A stretch of 64,000 nt of DNA from G963704535 sp963704535 (GTDB lineage Bacteria > Chloroflexota > Chloroflexia > Chloroflexales > Roseiflexaceae): positions 2,108,001 through 2,172,000 of the forward strand of contig OY969916.1 in assembly GCA_963704535.1 (NCBI GenBank). Direction: 5' to 3'. How positions within the stretch are numbered: the first letter of the stretch is position 1; each line of letters opens with the position of its first letter. This document shows positions 24,688 through 33,597 of the stretch, in pieces. The notes beneath the pieces were generated by a model that was given only the letters and a program-made list of their open reading frames with translations, was not told where the DNA came from and did no database searches. The position numbers and the translations under genes were made by a program.

Positions 24688-25695
24688 TTGATCGACGACG
24701 ATGCTCATACCGATAAGTACGAACACTACGCCGAACAGTTTGAAGACTCGCGCCCCGGCCGGAAGGCCGGGCGCAAGCCCAAGCCACGATCGGCCATGGA
24801 CACGGCACAGCCCCGCGCCGTGGCCGATCTGGTCGAACCCACCGGCCTGGAGGGTGGCTTTACGATGAGCTACCAGCCCGCGCGCTATGAGGAGGGATGG
24901 CTCCGGACGTCGTTGCACATGTTCTACGAGGAGCACCTGATCACCGACGTGCTGGGGCAGGTCAAAGGCGGCAAGGAGGCCAGCGTCTACCGCTGCGTGG
25001 CCCACCCGACCACCGGCGCGACCATGCTGGCGGCCAAAGTCTACCGGCCGCGCATGTTCCGCAACCTACGCAACGACCAGATGTACCGCGAGGGCCGGAC
25101 GATCCTGACCGCCGACGGCAGCCCGGTGAAGAAGACCGACCACCGGATCATGCGCGCACTGGGCAAGAAGACCGCGTTTGGGGTCCAGGTGCAGCACACC
25201 TCCTGGCTAATGCACGAGTACACCACCATGGGGCGGCTCTACCAGGCCGGCGCGGCGGTGCCGCGGCCGGTCGCCGTCGGCGAGAACGCGATCCTCATGA
25301 GCTACTACGGGGATGAGCGGCGGGCAGCGCCGGCCTTAAATGAGATCAGGTTGGCGGGCGACGAGGCCACGCAGCTCTTCCGGGAGGTGCTACGCAACAT
25401 CGAGCTAATGCTCCAGCACGGCCTGATCCACGGCGACCTATCGGCCTACAACCTGCTCTACTGGCAGGGGCAGATCGTGATCATCGACTTCCCGCAGGTG
25501 ACCGACCTGGCGACCAACGTTAATGCCGACTTCATCCTCCAGCGCGACATCACCCGCGTCTGCGAGTACTTCTCCCGCCAGGGCGTGGCCTGCGATACGT
25601 CCGCGATTATGGAACAGCTTTGGGAGCGCTATGCCACGGTAGAGATTGATGAGCATGCGGCGATCGACGGGGCCGTGCCGCTCCTGGAGACCTAA
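24688..25695 (+). CDS. RIO1-like atypical serine kinase/ATPase
   Basis: 335 aa from TTG 24688, chosen because GAAGGAG lies 8 nt upstream; an ATG at 24649 in frame is inside the repeat. The fold is RIO-like: an ATP-binding GGKEASVYRC, a Lys in LAAKVYRPR, the RIO1 segment REGRTILTADGSP-VKKTDHR, the catalytic loop LIHGDLSAYNLLY, and the metal-binding IIDFPQ. RIO kinases act in ribosome maturation in archaea and eukaryotes; the bacterial role is unclear. The acidic N-terminal 45 residues are probably disordered. Confidence 0.88.
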   Translation: MIDDDAHTDKYEHYAEQFEDSRPGRKAGRKPKPRSAMDTAQPRAVADLVEPTGLEGGFTMSYQPARYEEGWLRTSLHMFYEEHLITDVLGQVKGGKEASVYRCVAHPTTGATMLAAKVYRPRMFRNLRNDQMYREGRTILTADGSPVKKTDHRIMRALGKKTAFGVQVQHTSWLMHEYTTMGRLYQAGAAVPRPVAVGENAILMSYYGDERRAAPALNEIRLAGDEATQLFREVLRNIELMLQHGLIHGDLSAYNLLYWQGQIVIIDFPQVTDLATNVNADFILQRDITRVCEYFSRQGVACDTSAIMEQLWERYATVEIDEHAAIDGAVPLLET

Positions 25696-25832
25696 GAGGC
25701 TGTCTTAGAAGGGGGAGTTTGAGGGGGCCTGCCCCCTCAAGAACCTCCTTTCCACCACCGATTCTAAAGGCGGTCTGAAAAGGGGGAGTTTGAGGGGGCC
25801 TGCCCCCTCAAGAACCTCCTTTCCACCACATA
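25690..25832. repeat. two tandem REP-like elements H
   Basis: Two copies of GGGGGAGTTTGAGGGGGCCT-GCCCCCTCAAGAACCTCC-TTTCCACCAC. The first begins at the RIO stop; the second ends 12 bp before the next start, whose RBS (AAAGGAAAA) follows it directly. Confidence 0.9.
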
Positions 25833-25844
25833 AAGGAAAATATT

Positions 25845-27203
25845 ATGTCTACATCTTCGTTCCATAGCCCAACCTACCGGCGCGACCTAGGCGCCGGCCT
25901 GGTGCTGCGCTGGTCCACCGTCGCCGACGTCGAGCGGATCACCGATCTGTACAGCCATGTCTTCCGCGAAAACGCCGAGGAGCCGCTCAACCGGCGGATC
26001 GTCGCCTGGACGCGCGACATGATGAGCGGGCGTCATCCGCTGCTCGGGCCGGGCGACTTCGCGCTCGTCGAGGATACCGAGCGCGGCGCGGTCGTCGCGG
26101 CGACCTGCCTCATGGAGACGACCTGGCAGTACGGCGAGATCCCATTCAGCGTCGGCCGGCCCGAGATCGTCGCCACCCACCCAGACTACCGCAACCGCGG
26201 CCTGATCCGGGCGATCTTCGAGCTTATCCACGCCCGCAGCACGGCGCGCGGCCACCTGGTCCAGGGCATCACCGGGATCTACTACTACTACCGCCAGTTC
26301 GGCTACGAGTACGCGCTGGACTTGGGCGGCAGCCGCAGCATGTACTTCGCCAGCATCCCCAAGCTCAAGGAGGGCCAGCCTGAGCCATACACCCTGCGCG
26401 ACGCCACGGCCAATGATCTGCCGCTGGTGGCGTCGCTCTATGATCACGAGCGCGCCGACCGGCCGGTGTCGACTCACATCGACGCGGCGTACTGGCGCTA
26501 CGTGCTCGAAGATGTCGATCCCGAGGCGGGCGAGGGCTGGCATACCAAGATCATCCAGGATGCTGCGGGGCAAGCGGTCGGCTATGTGCTGACGACGCCC
26601 GTGCGCTACAGCGAAGCGTTCGGCATCAAGGCCCTGGCGGTCAAGCCGGGCATATCGCTGGCCGCCACGCTGCCGGCGGTGCTGCGAGCCCTGCGCGTAT
26701 GTGCCGAGAACACGCCCGGCTTCAAGGCCGATGCACCCCCAGCCGGCCGGCTCGCGTTTCTCATGGGCCGTACCCACCCGGTCTACGACGTGCTTGGCGA
26801 TCTGCTGTCGGGCCGCAGCTTCCCGCCCTACGCCTGGTACGTGCGCGTGCCGGACATGCCGGCATTCATCCGCCGGATCGCGCCGGTGCTGGAGCAGCGG
26901 CTGGTGGGGTCGGTCGTGGCCGGGCATACCGGCGAGATAAAGCTGAACTTTTACCGCGACGGGCTGCGCCTGGCCTTCGAGGGCGGGCGGCTGACCACAG
27001 TCGAGCCGTGGCGGGCGCAGGTGTGGGGGCCGGAAGCGGATGGCGGGTTCCCGCCGCTGGTGTTCCTACAGCTGTTATTCGGCCACCGCAGCCTGGACGA
27101 GCTGCGCTACGCCTACGCCGACGCCTTTGCCAGCGACGCGGCGCAGCCGGTGATTGAGGCGCTATTCCCGGCCCGGCCAGCCTGGGTGCTGTCGCAGGAG
27201 TGA
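25845..27203 (+). CDS. Eis-like GNAT acetyltransferase
   Basis: 452 aa with the three-part layout of Eis-like proteins: an N-terminal GNAT (GLVLRWSTVADVERITDLYS, then ATHPDYRNRGLIRAIFELIH as the acetyl-CoA loop), a second degenerate GNAT (about 180-320), and a C-terminal sterol-carrier-like domain (AFEGGRLTTVEPW, ADGGFPPLVFLQLLFG). Eis proteins acetylate amines; the natural substrate here is unknown. The start is well placed after AAAGGAAAA. Confidence 0.85.
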   Translation: MSTSSFHSPTYRRDLGAGLVLRWSTVADVERITDLYSHVFRENAEEPLNRRIVAWTRDMMSGRHPLLGPGDFALVEDTERGAVVAATCLMETTWQYGEIPFSVGRPEIVATHPDYRNRGLIRAIFELIHARSTARGHLVQGITGIYYYYRQFGYEYALDLGGSRSMYFASIPKLKEGQPEPYTLRDATANDLPLVASLYDHERADRPVSTHIDAAYWRYVLEDVDPEAGEGWHTKIIQDAAGQAVGYVLTTPVRYSEAFGIKALAVKPGISLAATLPAVLRALRVCAENTPGFKADAPPAGRLAFLMGRTHPVYDVLGDLLSGRSFPPYAWYVRVPDMPAFIRRIAPVLEQRLVGSVVAGHTGEIKLNFYRDGLRLAFEGGRLTTVEPWRAQVWGPEADGGFPPLVFLQLLFGHRSLDELRYAYADAFASDAAQPVIEALFPARPAWVLSQE

Positions 27204-27204
27204 A

Positions 27205-27390
27205 AAAGGGGGAGTTTGAGGGGGCCGCCCCTCAACAATCCCCTCTCCACGGCTTTTAGAGACTGTTTGAAAGGGGGAGTTTGAGGGGGCCGCCCCTCAA
27301 CAATCCCCTCTCCACGGCTTTTAGAGACTGTTTGAAAAGGGGGGAGTTTGAGGGGGCCGCCCCTCAAACTCCCCCTCCACCACGGATCGT
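27205..27390. repeat. three tandem REP-like elements H
   Basis: Three near-identical copies of GAAAGGGGGAGTTTGAGGGG-GCCGCCCCTCAACAATCCCC separated by CTTTTAGAGACTGTTTG. The array fills the gap between the Eis-like gene and the HD gene. Confidence 0.9.
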
Positions 27391-27400
27391 AAAGGACATC

Positions 27401-27997
27401 ATGAGCGACCAACCTAAGCGCCTGGAGCAGCAGCTCCTGTTCATCGTCGAGATCGATAAACTGAAGCAGATCCTGCGCCGGACCACGATCATGGGCGGGT
27501 CGCGCTGCGAGAACAGCGCCGAGCACTCGTGGCACCTAGCCGTAATGGCGCTGACATTGGCCGAGTACGCCCCCGGCCCGATCGACGCGCTGCATGTGCT
27601 GAAGCTGCTGCTGGTCCACGACCTGGTCGAGATCGACGCCGGCGACACGTTTTGTTACGATGCCGAGGCGGCCGTCTCCAAGGCCGAGCGCGAGCAGGCG
27701 GCGGCGGCGCGGATCTTCGGCCTGCTCCCCGACGACCAGGGCCGCGCGCTCCAGGCGCTGTGGGAGGAGTTTGAGGCCAGCGCCAGCGCCGAGGCTTGCT
27801 TCGCCAACGCGCTCGACCGGCTGCAACCCATGCTGCACAACTTCCACAACGACGGCGGCACCTGGCGCGCCCACGGCATCACCCGCGACGCGGTGCTGGG
27901 CCGCATGGCGCCGATCGAGGCGGGCGCGCCGGCGCTGTGGCCCTATGTGCTGGGGGTGATCGAGGCGTCGTGCGCGGCGGGTTATATCCTCCAGTAA
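27401..27997 (+). CDS. HD-domain phosphohydrolase (YfbR/HDDC2-like)
   Basis: 198-aa metal-dependent phosphohydrolase, likely a 5'-deoxynucleotidase. Metal ligands fit the HD pattern: SAEHSWHLAVMAL, LLVHDLVEIDAGD and a later Asp in FANALDRLQPMLHN. ATG 27401 with AAAGGA upstream; longer frames begin in the repeat. In the family, the enzyme removes phosphate from deoxynucleoside monophosphates. It stands alone here. Confidence 0.88.
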   Translation: MSDQPKRLEQQLLFIVEIDKLKQILRRTTIMGGSRCENSAEHSWHLAVMALTLAEYAPGPIDALHVLKLLLVHDLVEIDAGDTFCYDAEAAVSKAEREQAAAARIFGLLPDDQGRALQALWEEFEASASAEACFANALDRLQPMLHNFHNDGGTWRAHGITRDAVLGRMAPIEAGAPALWPYVLGVIEASCAAGYILQ

Positions 27998-28010
27998 TCC
28001 GTTTCAATGT

Positions 28011-28086
28011 AGGGGCGGTTCGTGAACCGGCCTCATCGCCAACAATGACCATGCAATGTCGTAGGGGCGGTTCGTGAACCGGCCCT
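28011..28086. repeat. two copies of a CGGTTCGTGAACCG palindrome
   Basis: GTAGGGGCGGTTCGTGAACC occurs at 28011 and again at about 28061, each followed by GGCC and CTACAGG or similar. The palindrome core is 14 bp. It lies just after the HD gene. Confidence 0.8.
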
Positions 28087-28121
28087 ACAGGTCGCCGATG
28101 TTGATCATCAAAGTTCATTGA

Positions 28122-28342
28122 CAGGAGTTATGCAGTGGCAGTGCCGATCAGCGGTGTCGCAACGGTAAGCATTGCCAGGAGCTTTGAAGTCAAAGCATCC
28201 CAAACCCTGTGGGTCTGCTAGATCAGGCGCGTGTTGTGCCTATCACGCAGACCCACAGGGTTTGTTTGCATCGTCAAGAGCAATGCAATCGTTGTGTTTC
28301 GCTGTTCGGCAAGGCCGATGGTCGCTCACCGCGTAAGTCCTG
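28122..28342. mobile_element. MITE-like element with type-A ends and a different core
   Basis: Left end CAGGAGTTATGCAGTGG; right end, reversed, CAGGACTTACGCGGTG. These match the ends of the three type-A elements, but the interior differs. It contains a perfect 18-bp hairpin (28201-28218 with 28247-28264) made of CAAACCCTGTGGGTCTGC. No coding sequence. Confidence 0.65.
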
Positions 28343-28345
28343 TTA

Positions 28346-28510
28346 CATGAGCGTTCCTCACCCTTACATCAGCGTTCCTCCCCTCTACATCAGCGTTCCT
28401 CACCCTTGCACCAGCGTTCCTCCCCTCTACATCAGCGTTCCTCCCCTCTACATCAGCGTTCCTCACCCTTGCACCAGCGTTCCTCCCCTCTACATCAGCG
28501 TTCCTCACCC
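28346..28510. repeat. 21-bp tandem repeat array, about eight units
   Basis: Units alternate between TACATCAGCGTTCCTC-CCCTC and TGCACCAGCGTTCCTC forms. The array lies exactly between two MITE-like elements and replaces the left end of the third type-A copy. No spacers differ enough for a CRISPR. Confidence 0.9.
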
Positions 28511-28514
28511 CTGT

Positions 28515-28706
28515 AGCGTGGTTTCAGCCTTCGGCAGAGCGGTTCTCTTTCTTTTATCGAGGATTTTCGCCCGGCCGGGCGAAAATCCTCGATAAAAAGG
28601 AGCTGAAGTATCTTGTTGCCGAACTTCCTGAGGAATCCCGACGCAGGGAGGGGCTTGACGAAGGGCAGGCAAGAGTGGCGTTGTGGGCGCCACCGCGTAA
28701 GCTCTA
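28515..28706. mobile_element. MITE-like element A, copy 3
   Basis: TGGTTTCAGCCTTCGGCAG, a central hairpin at about 28553-28599 (TTTTATCGAGGATTTTCGCC and its complement), GAAGTATCTTGTTGCCG and the right end CCACCGCGTAAGCTC. An internal stretch near 28625-28680 is an insertion relative to copies 1 and 2. The left terminal repeat is missing. Confidence 0.7.
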
Positions 28707-28802
28707 TCTATGGCAAGGATAACCAAAAAATGTTAGGATTTGATGCAGAACTGATTGGCAGAATATGGGGAAGACGAACACAACGGAGAGAGCGACGTGC
28801 CC

Positions 28803-30288
28803 ATGAAGACATCCCACCATCCCGCTCGGATAGCGCCGCTCCTGGCGCTCGTCGCCCTGCTGGGGAGCCTGATCCTGGGCGCCTGCGCCGCCGGATCTCC
28901 GCAGAGCGCGCCGACACCGCAGCCCACCACCGGGGCGCAGAGCCCGCCCCAGCCAGGCGTATCGCCCATACCGGCGACGCCGGCCCCGGCGACCCTGGCG
29001 CGCGGCTACCTGACGACCCCGGTCGAGCTGGAGCGCGCCGCGCAGCTGGCCGAGCAGGGGGTTGAGCCCTACCAGACCGCCGTCGCCGAGGCGCTCAAGT
29101 CGGCCGATGCCATGCTGGCCGCCAAACGCCCGCGGCTGCCCAAGCAGATCGACATCGAGGGCGACGACATTGAGAAGCCGCCCTACCTGTCCGACGGCTC
29201 GAAGGCTGCCTACGCCTGGGCGCTGGCCTACAACCTGCTGAAAGATCGCCGGCCCAGCCAGGCCCAGCAGTTCGCCCTGGCCGCCCACGAGCTGATCATG
29301 GCCATGCCCCGAAACGATCTCCAAGTGAGCGGCTACCAGGCCAACACCCGGCTGAACATCTCGGCCTACATCCAGAACTTCATCTACGCGGCCGACCTGC
29401 TGGCCGACTGGACCCCGCCCAACGGCGCCCAGCCCTTCGGTCGCAGCGACGACGCGCGCGCTCAAGCGCTGGCTGGGCGCCGTGATCATCCGCTACCCCT
29501 ACAACGTCGCCCACCTGCGGGTCAACAACTGGGGCGCCTGGGGCCGCCTGACCACCGCAGTGATCGCCGATTATGTCGGTGATGAAGCGCCGCTGTATGT
29601 GCAGGGGATCGTCCAGGAAGAGAGCGGCGCCTACCAGGTGGACCCTGCCCAGCCCTGCGAGGCCGGCGACACCGCGACCTGCGCCCAGGTCGAAGCCGGC
29701 ACGATCTACGCGACCGCCCTGCGCCTGCACCTGGCGATGGTCGATGGGGAGCTGTACGAGCCGGGCTTGCAGACCTGCGACGGCAGCGGCTCCAAATCCA
29801 TGATCCGCCCCGACGGCGGGCTCCCCGACGAGCTGCGGCGGCAGTACAGTTGCGACACCACCAGCATCGACGAGCCATACGGCGCGGCCGCCCGCTACTC
29901 GCAGTTCGCGCTCGGGGCGATGGTCAGCTTGGCCGAGCTGGCCTGGCGCCGCAGTGACGCCGGCCTGTACACGCATATCGACCCCGCGACCGGGCGCGGC
30001 GCACTGTACCGTGCCGTCCAGTTCCTACTCGCCAACGACGTCACCTGGAACCACGCATCGATCCTGGAGCTAACCAATCGGTTCTACAGCTACCAGGCGG
30101 GCGTCGAGCCAGACGCCGAGCGGCGGCAAGCGTACCAGGAGTTGTTGCGAAATGATCTCCCCGGCATCCTCAAGCGCCAGGGCAACTGGCCAGCCGGGGT
30201 GCAGTTCATCAGCTTCGGGACGCTGACACATGGGTTTGCCCCCGGCGAGGATCTGCGGCCGCCGCCGAGTGTCCCGGCACGGGAGTAG
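28803..30288 (+). pseudogene. alginate-lyase-like lipoprotein, frameshifted
   Basis: A lipoprotein by its signal peptide and lipobox (LLGSLILGAC, Cys about residue 26), then a Pro/Thr-rich linker. From about residue 110 the sequence looks like an alginate lyase (PL5-type) alpha-barrel: AAYAWALAYNLLKDRRPSQA, NTRLNISAYIQNFIYAADLL, and, after the frameshift, YNVAHLRVNNWGAWG. The frame shifts at about 29455-29470 within a GCGCGCG run. With one base removed the product would be about 494 aa. Polyuronate cleavage outside the cell is inferred. Confidence 0.8.
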
Positions 30289-30329
30289 AAGATAGAGGAT
30301 GGAGGATGGAGGATGGAGGATGGCCATCC
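30288..30329. repeat. GGATGGA 7-mer repeat
   Basis: GAGGATGGAGGATGGAGGATGG units with CCATCCTC at the right end make a small hairpin between two convergent genes. Confidence 0.75.
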
Positions 30330-31364
30330 TCACATGCAACTTGGTGGCGGCACCTGCGATAGCCGGTAGGTATCAACGACCTCGCCGGTGCGGGTGATGA
30401 ACTGGAAGGTCAGCTCGTTCGCCGTGGCCTCGACCAGCATGGCCCCGAAGTCGGCGTTGTAGCGCGCCTCGCTGCCGGGCTTGGGCTCACGCAGCCCGTA
30501 GCGGCTGCCCCCGCCCAGACCGTTGACGAAGTAGGGCAGGCCATCCTCGACGATGCGCTCGTAATGGTGGTCGTGGCCGGCCAGCACGGCATCGGCGCCC
30601 CACTCCCGGTAGGGCCACTGCATCCACTCGCTTGAGCCGTGATCCCCCGACGAGAAGGGCGCATGGTGCATGTACACTAGGTTCCAGCAGGCGGTCGAGG
30701 CCGACAGTTCGCGCTGGAGCCAACCGGCCTGGATGGAGCCGACCCGCACGCCATCCGGCTCGTCGAGGGCGCTATCGAGGGCGAATAAGCTCACGGGACC
30801 CCAATCGAATGCGTAGTAGCGCTCATTCCCCGGCAGCGTGAAGTAGTCGAGGTACGGCGCCGCGCCGGCGGTCTCCCAATCGTGGTTGCCGAGCGTCGGG
30901 AAAAAGCGGTTGGTCGTGGCTCCATCCCCATATGCCCCGGCGTAGGGCGCGATGTACTCGTGGTAGTACTGGCCGACGTTCTGGTCGAGCGTCTCGGCGG
31001 CACCGTGGAGGTAGTTGTTGTCGCCGAGGGTGATGATAAACTCGGGCGCCCAGCCCTTGACCAGCGCCGCCACGTCGCGCTCGTGCTCCCCGGCCAGCCC
31101 GTAGTCCCCGATCACGGCGAAGCGCAGGGGCACCGGCTTAGGTGTCGGCGTGGGCGGCGGAGTCGCGGGTGGCGGCGTAGGCGTTGCCGTCGGCGTAAGC
31201 GGCGAGAGCGTGGGGAGCGGCGTGCCAATCACGGGTGGCACCGCCGTTGCGGTTGGGGCGTTGGTCGCCGGGATGTCGACGATCGGCGTGGTCGGCGGGC
31301 TGCCGAGACCTGCGCAGCCGGCCAGGCAGAGCGCCACGAGAGCGAGGAGCATTGCGCGGATCAT
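30330..31364 (-). CDS. metallophosphoesterase lipoprotein (purple acid phosphatase-like)
   Basis: 344 aa. Lipobox LCLAGC at residue 17; then a Thr/Pro-rich stalk (about 20-78) that would hold the enzyme off the membrane. The catalytic domain shows metal-ligand motifs in order: GDYG, LGDNNYLHG, LGNHDWE, YMHHAPF and AGHDHHYER. It hydrolyses phosphate esters outside the cell in the family. The start overlaps the preceding small gene by 4 nt, so the two form an operon. Confidence 0.9.
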   Translation of the reverse strand: MIRAMLLALVALCLAGCAGLGSPPTTPIVDIPATNAPTATAVPPVIGTPLPTLSPLTPTATPTPPPATPPPTPTPKPVPLRFAVIGDYGLAGEHERDVAALVKGWAPEFIITLGDNNYLHGAAETLDQNVGQYYHEYIAPYAGAYGDGATTNRFFPTLGNHDWETAGAAPYLDYFTLPGNERYYAFDWGPVSLFALDSALDEPDGVRVGSIQAGWLQRELSASTACWNLVYMHHAPFSSGDHGSSEWMQWPYREWGADAVLAGHDHHYERIVEDGLPYFVNGLGGGSRYGLREPKPGSEARYNADFGAMLVEATANELTFQFITRTGEVVDTYRLSQVPPPSCM

Positions 31365-31735
31365 AAAGGGTCTTCAAAGAACCGCTCGCCACCCAACTGC
31401 GGGACGATCCAGCGCGCCAGCGCGTCAAGCACCCCGCTGCCCAGCGCCACCCACGCATCGCTACCGAATGACTGCGTTCGCTCGGCCCTGAAGGTCCGCT
31501 GCTGCGGGTCGTCCAGGATGAAGCGCAGCACCGGCGCGAACCCGCTCTTCGGCCGCCCGCCCGCCTCCGGCGTGAGCCGCAGGCCAAAGGTGGACAGCAT
31601 ATCGGCCACGTCCAGCCCGGCGCGCTCATAGACCACGATCCGGTCGTCCCGCGGGCTGACGCGCAGTTCGCTCGCCCGTGGGTGCAGCCGCACCACCCGC
31701 TCGACGGCCGCAAGTTCCCTTGGTAAGACATCCAT
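31361..31735 (-). CDS. hypothetical protein, 124 aa
   Basis: ATG 31735 is preferred over the GTG at 31750, with AAGGGTGA upstream. No signal peptide or membrane segment; sequence landmarks are LHPRASELRVSPRDDRIVVY and FAPVLRFILDDPQQRTFRAE. A strand-rich soluble protein is likely. It is translationally coupled to the phosphoesterase lipoprotein through a 4-nt overlap. Family not recognised. Confidence 0.65.
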   Translation of the reverse strand: MDVLPRELAAVERVVRLHPRASELRVSPRDDRIVVYERAGLDVADMLSTFGLRLTPEAGGRPKSGFAPVLRFILDDPQQRTFRAERTQSFGSDAWVALGSGVLDALARWIVPQLGGERFFEDPL

Positions 31736-31843
31736 ACAAATCACCGTCACCCTTGTTGCGTAGAATCCGGCTGTATGCTACGATCGAGGTCCACATTCTC
31801 CCGATCATCCCTCCCAGTATAAAACATCCCAGGCCAATCTTGC

Positions 31844-31899
31844 GTGTTACGTGTTGCGTGTTACGTGGTTCAGCGCACGCAACACGCAACACGTAACAC
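31844..31899. repeat. GTGTTAC/GTGTTGC 7-mer hairpin
   Basis: 24-bp arms (31844-31867 and 31876-31899) with one mismatch and an 8-nt loop, upstream of the cyclase gene. Confidence 0.85.
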
Positions 31900-31952
31900 A
31901 GGTGCAGTGGGTTTGTTTGGTTTTTCAGTATCCCTAAGTGATGGAGGAGCGC

Positions 31953-32786
31953 ATGTGTCCACCTGAAGTACTGGCTGTCCTACAGAACGCGATCGTAAGC
32001 CGGCGGAACGTGCTCAAGTTCGGGCTGGGGGCAGCAGCCGCCACTGCGGCGGCCCTCGCCAGTGTGCCCGCCGCCGCCGCCCCGGTCAAGCCCACTCGCT
32101 TCTCAAACGCGCTGGACCTGACCCACGTTCTGGGGCCAGGCACGCCGGGCTTCCCCGGCTTCCCGTCGTTCAAGATCGAGCCCAGCGCGCTGCACCAGCG
32201 GGACGGCTTCTATGGCAACATGATCACGATGTGGGAGCACACCGGCACCCACATGGACGCGCCGGTTCACTTCGCACCCAATGGGCTGTATGTCGACCAG
32301 ATCAAGCCGGAGTCGCTGATCGTCCCAGCGGTGGTGCTCGACCTGCGGGCGCGCGCCGCCAGGGACCCCGACACCGTCGTCACGCCGGACGACATTCGCG
32401 CCTGGGAGCGGCGCTACGGGCGTATCCCGGCCAACGCGGCGGTGCTGATGTCAACCGACTGGGGGCAGCGGATCGGTTCGGTCGAGACCTACCGCAATAC
32501 CGACAGCGGCGGCGTGATGCACTTCCCCGGCTTCGGCAAGGAGGCGATCGACTTTCTGCTGGCCGAGCGCAACATCGCCGGGATCGGCGTCGATACGCTC
32601 AGCCTCGACCACGGCCCGTCCACGACGTTCGCAGTCCACAATACCTTCTTGCCGTCCAACCGCTGGGGGCTGGAGAACCTGGCGCACCTGAGCCTGCTGC
32701 CGCCCAGCGGGGCTACGCTGTTCGTCGGCGCGCCGAAAGTCGCCAGCGGCTCGGGCGGTCCCTGCCGGATCATGGCGGTGTGGTGA
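31953..32786 (+). CDS. cyclase-family metal hydrolase (kynurenine formamidase-like), Tat-exported
   Basis: 277 aa from ATG 31953, which has GGAGGAG at the right distance. The N-terminus has a Tat-like signal (SRRNVLKFGLGAAAATAAA). The mature domain is of the cyclase/formamidase type: LDLTHVLGPGTPGFPG, the metal motif EHTGTHMDAPVHF, and later GVDTLSLDHG. Such enzymes hydrolyse amides or cyclic esters; the substrate is unknown. Export through Tat fits a metalloenzyme. It converges with the phosphatase gene, overlapping by 17 nt. Confidence 0.88.
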   Translation: MCPPEVLAVLQNAIVSRRNVLKFGLGAAAATAAALASVPAAAAPVKPTRFSNALDLTHVLGPGTPGFPGFPSFKIEPSALHQRDGFYGNMITMWEHTGTHMDAPVHFAPNGLYVDQIKPESLIVPAVVLDLRARAARDPDTVVTPDDIRAWERRYGRIPANAAVLMSTDWGQRIGSVETYRNTDSGGVMHFPGFGKEAIDFLLAERNIAGIGVDTLSLDHGPSTTFAVHNTFLPSNRWGLENLAHLSLLPPSGATLFVGAPKVASGSGGPCRIMAVW

Positions 32787-33306
32787 TCGCATCCGCGGCT
32801 GGGCGGAAGATCAGCTCCCAGCGCCAGCCGCCCGCGCCGCGAACGCCGTGCCAGATCCCGGCGGTAGGGGCACAGTTGCCGTAGTCGTAGACGTGGCCGC
32901 GCAGGTCGATCCGGCTGTCGGTGGTGTGCTGGAGTAGCGCGCGGATCACGGCGCCATGCGTTACCAGCGCGACGGAGCGCAGCGGGCTGTCGTCGAGCTG
33001 CGCCAGCAGTTCGGCGGCCCGCGCCCGGATCTGCTCCATGGTCTCGCCGGGCGCGCCTTCGCGCAGCGCGTCCACGACGGTGAGCGGGAGGTCGCAGCCC
33101 GCGACGATCGCTTCGGCGGTCATGCGCGTGCGGGTGAACGGCGAGGCCAGCAGGTGGTCGACGGCGCGGCACACCAGCCAGCGCGCCGCCTGGATCGCCT
33201 CCTGCTCGCCGGCGGGAGTCAGCGGCGGGCCGGGCAGCGTGTTGTAGGCGATCTGAAGGCCGCGGTCAGGCGCGGCGTGGCGCACCAGGTAGAGTTCTTC
33301 GAGCAT
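32770..33306 (-). CDS. histidine phosphatase family protein
   Basis: 178 aa, phosphoglycerate-mutase fold. The phospho-accepting His is in LYLVRHAAPD, with Ala replacing the usual Gly after RH; ASPFTRTRMTAEAI gives the second Arg; the second catalytic His is in ALVTHGAVIRALL. The substrate is unknown; alpha-ribazole-like or sugar phosphates are possible. It overlaps the convergent cyclase gene by 17 nt. Confidence 0.9.
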   Translation of the reverse strand: MLEELYLVRHAAPDRGLQIAYNTLPGPPLTPAGEQEAIQAARWLVCRAVDHLLASPFTRTRMTAEAIVAGCDLPLTVVDALREGAPGETMEQIRARAAELLAQLDDSPLRSVALVTHGAVIRALLQHTTDSRIDLRGHVYDYGNCAPTAGIWHGVRGAGGWRWELIFRPAADAITTPP

Positions 33307-33324
33307 ATATATCCTGATTTACGA

Positions 33325-33597
33325 TTTACGATTTGCGTGTTGCGTGTTGCGTGTTGCATCGCCTGGGCGGCCACGGAGGACCTGCCCTACGGATTCTTGG
33401 TGGGGCGGCCACGGAGGGCCTGCCCTACAGGCTCTCGGTTCTTCGGGGTTCGGTGGGGCGAACACGAGGTTCGCCCTTACGTGCTCTGGCTCCATCCGCA
33501 TCCCCCATCCCCCATCCTCCATCCTCAGATGCACCCCTTCACCCCTTCACCCTTTCACCCTTTCACCCTTTCACCTTGTCACCTTGTCGCCCGGCGC
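33325..33597. repeat. composite short-repeat block
   Basis: Ordered modules: GTGTTGC 7-mers; GGGCGGCCACGGAGGACC twice with CTACGG/CTACAGG; GGTTCTTCGGGGTTCGG; GGGGCGAACACGAGGTTCGC; CCCATCCTCCATCCTC; then TTTCACCC and CACCTTGT 8-mers. It has the same module order as 10247-10475 and 63160-63375 and ends at the DUF58 stop. Confidence 0.85.

Noticed and set aside
28346..28510. 21-bp repeats as a CRISPR or a coding repeat
   Set aside because: Unit too short with no spacers; the open frame has no start context and its composition is that of the array.
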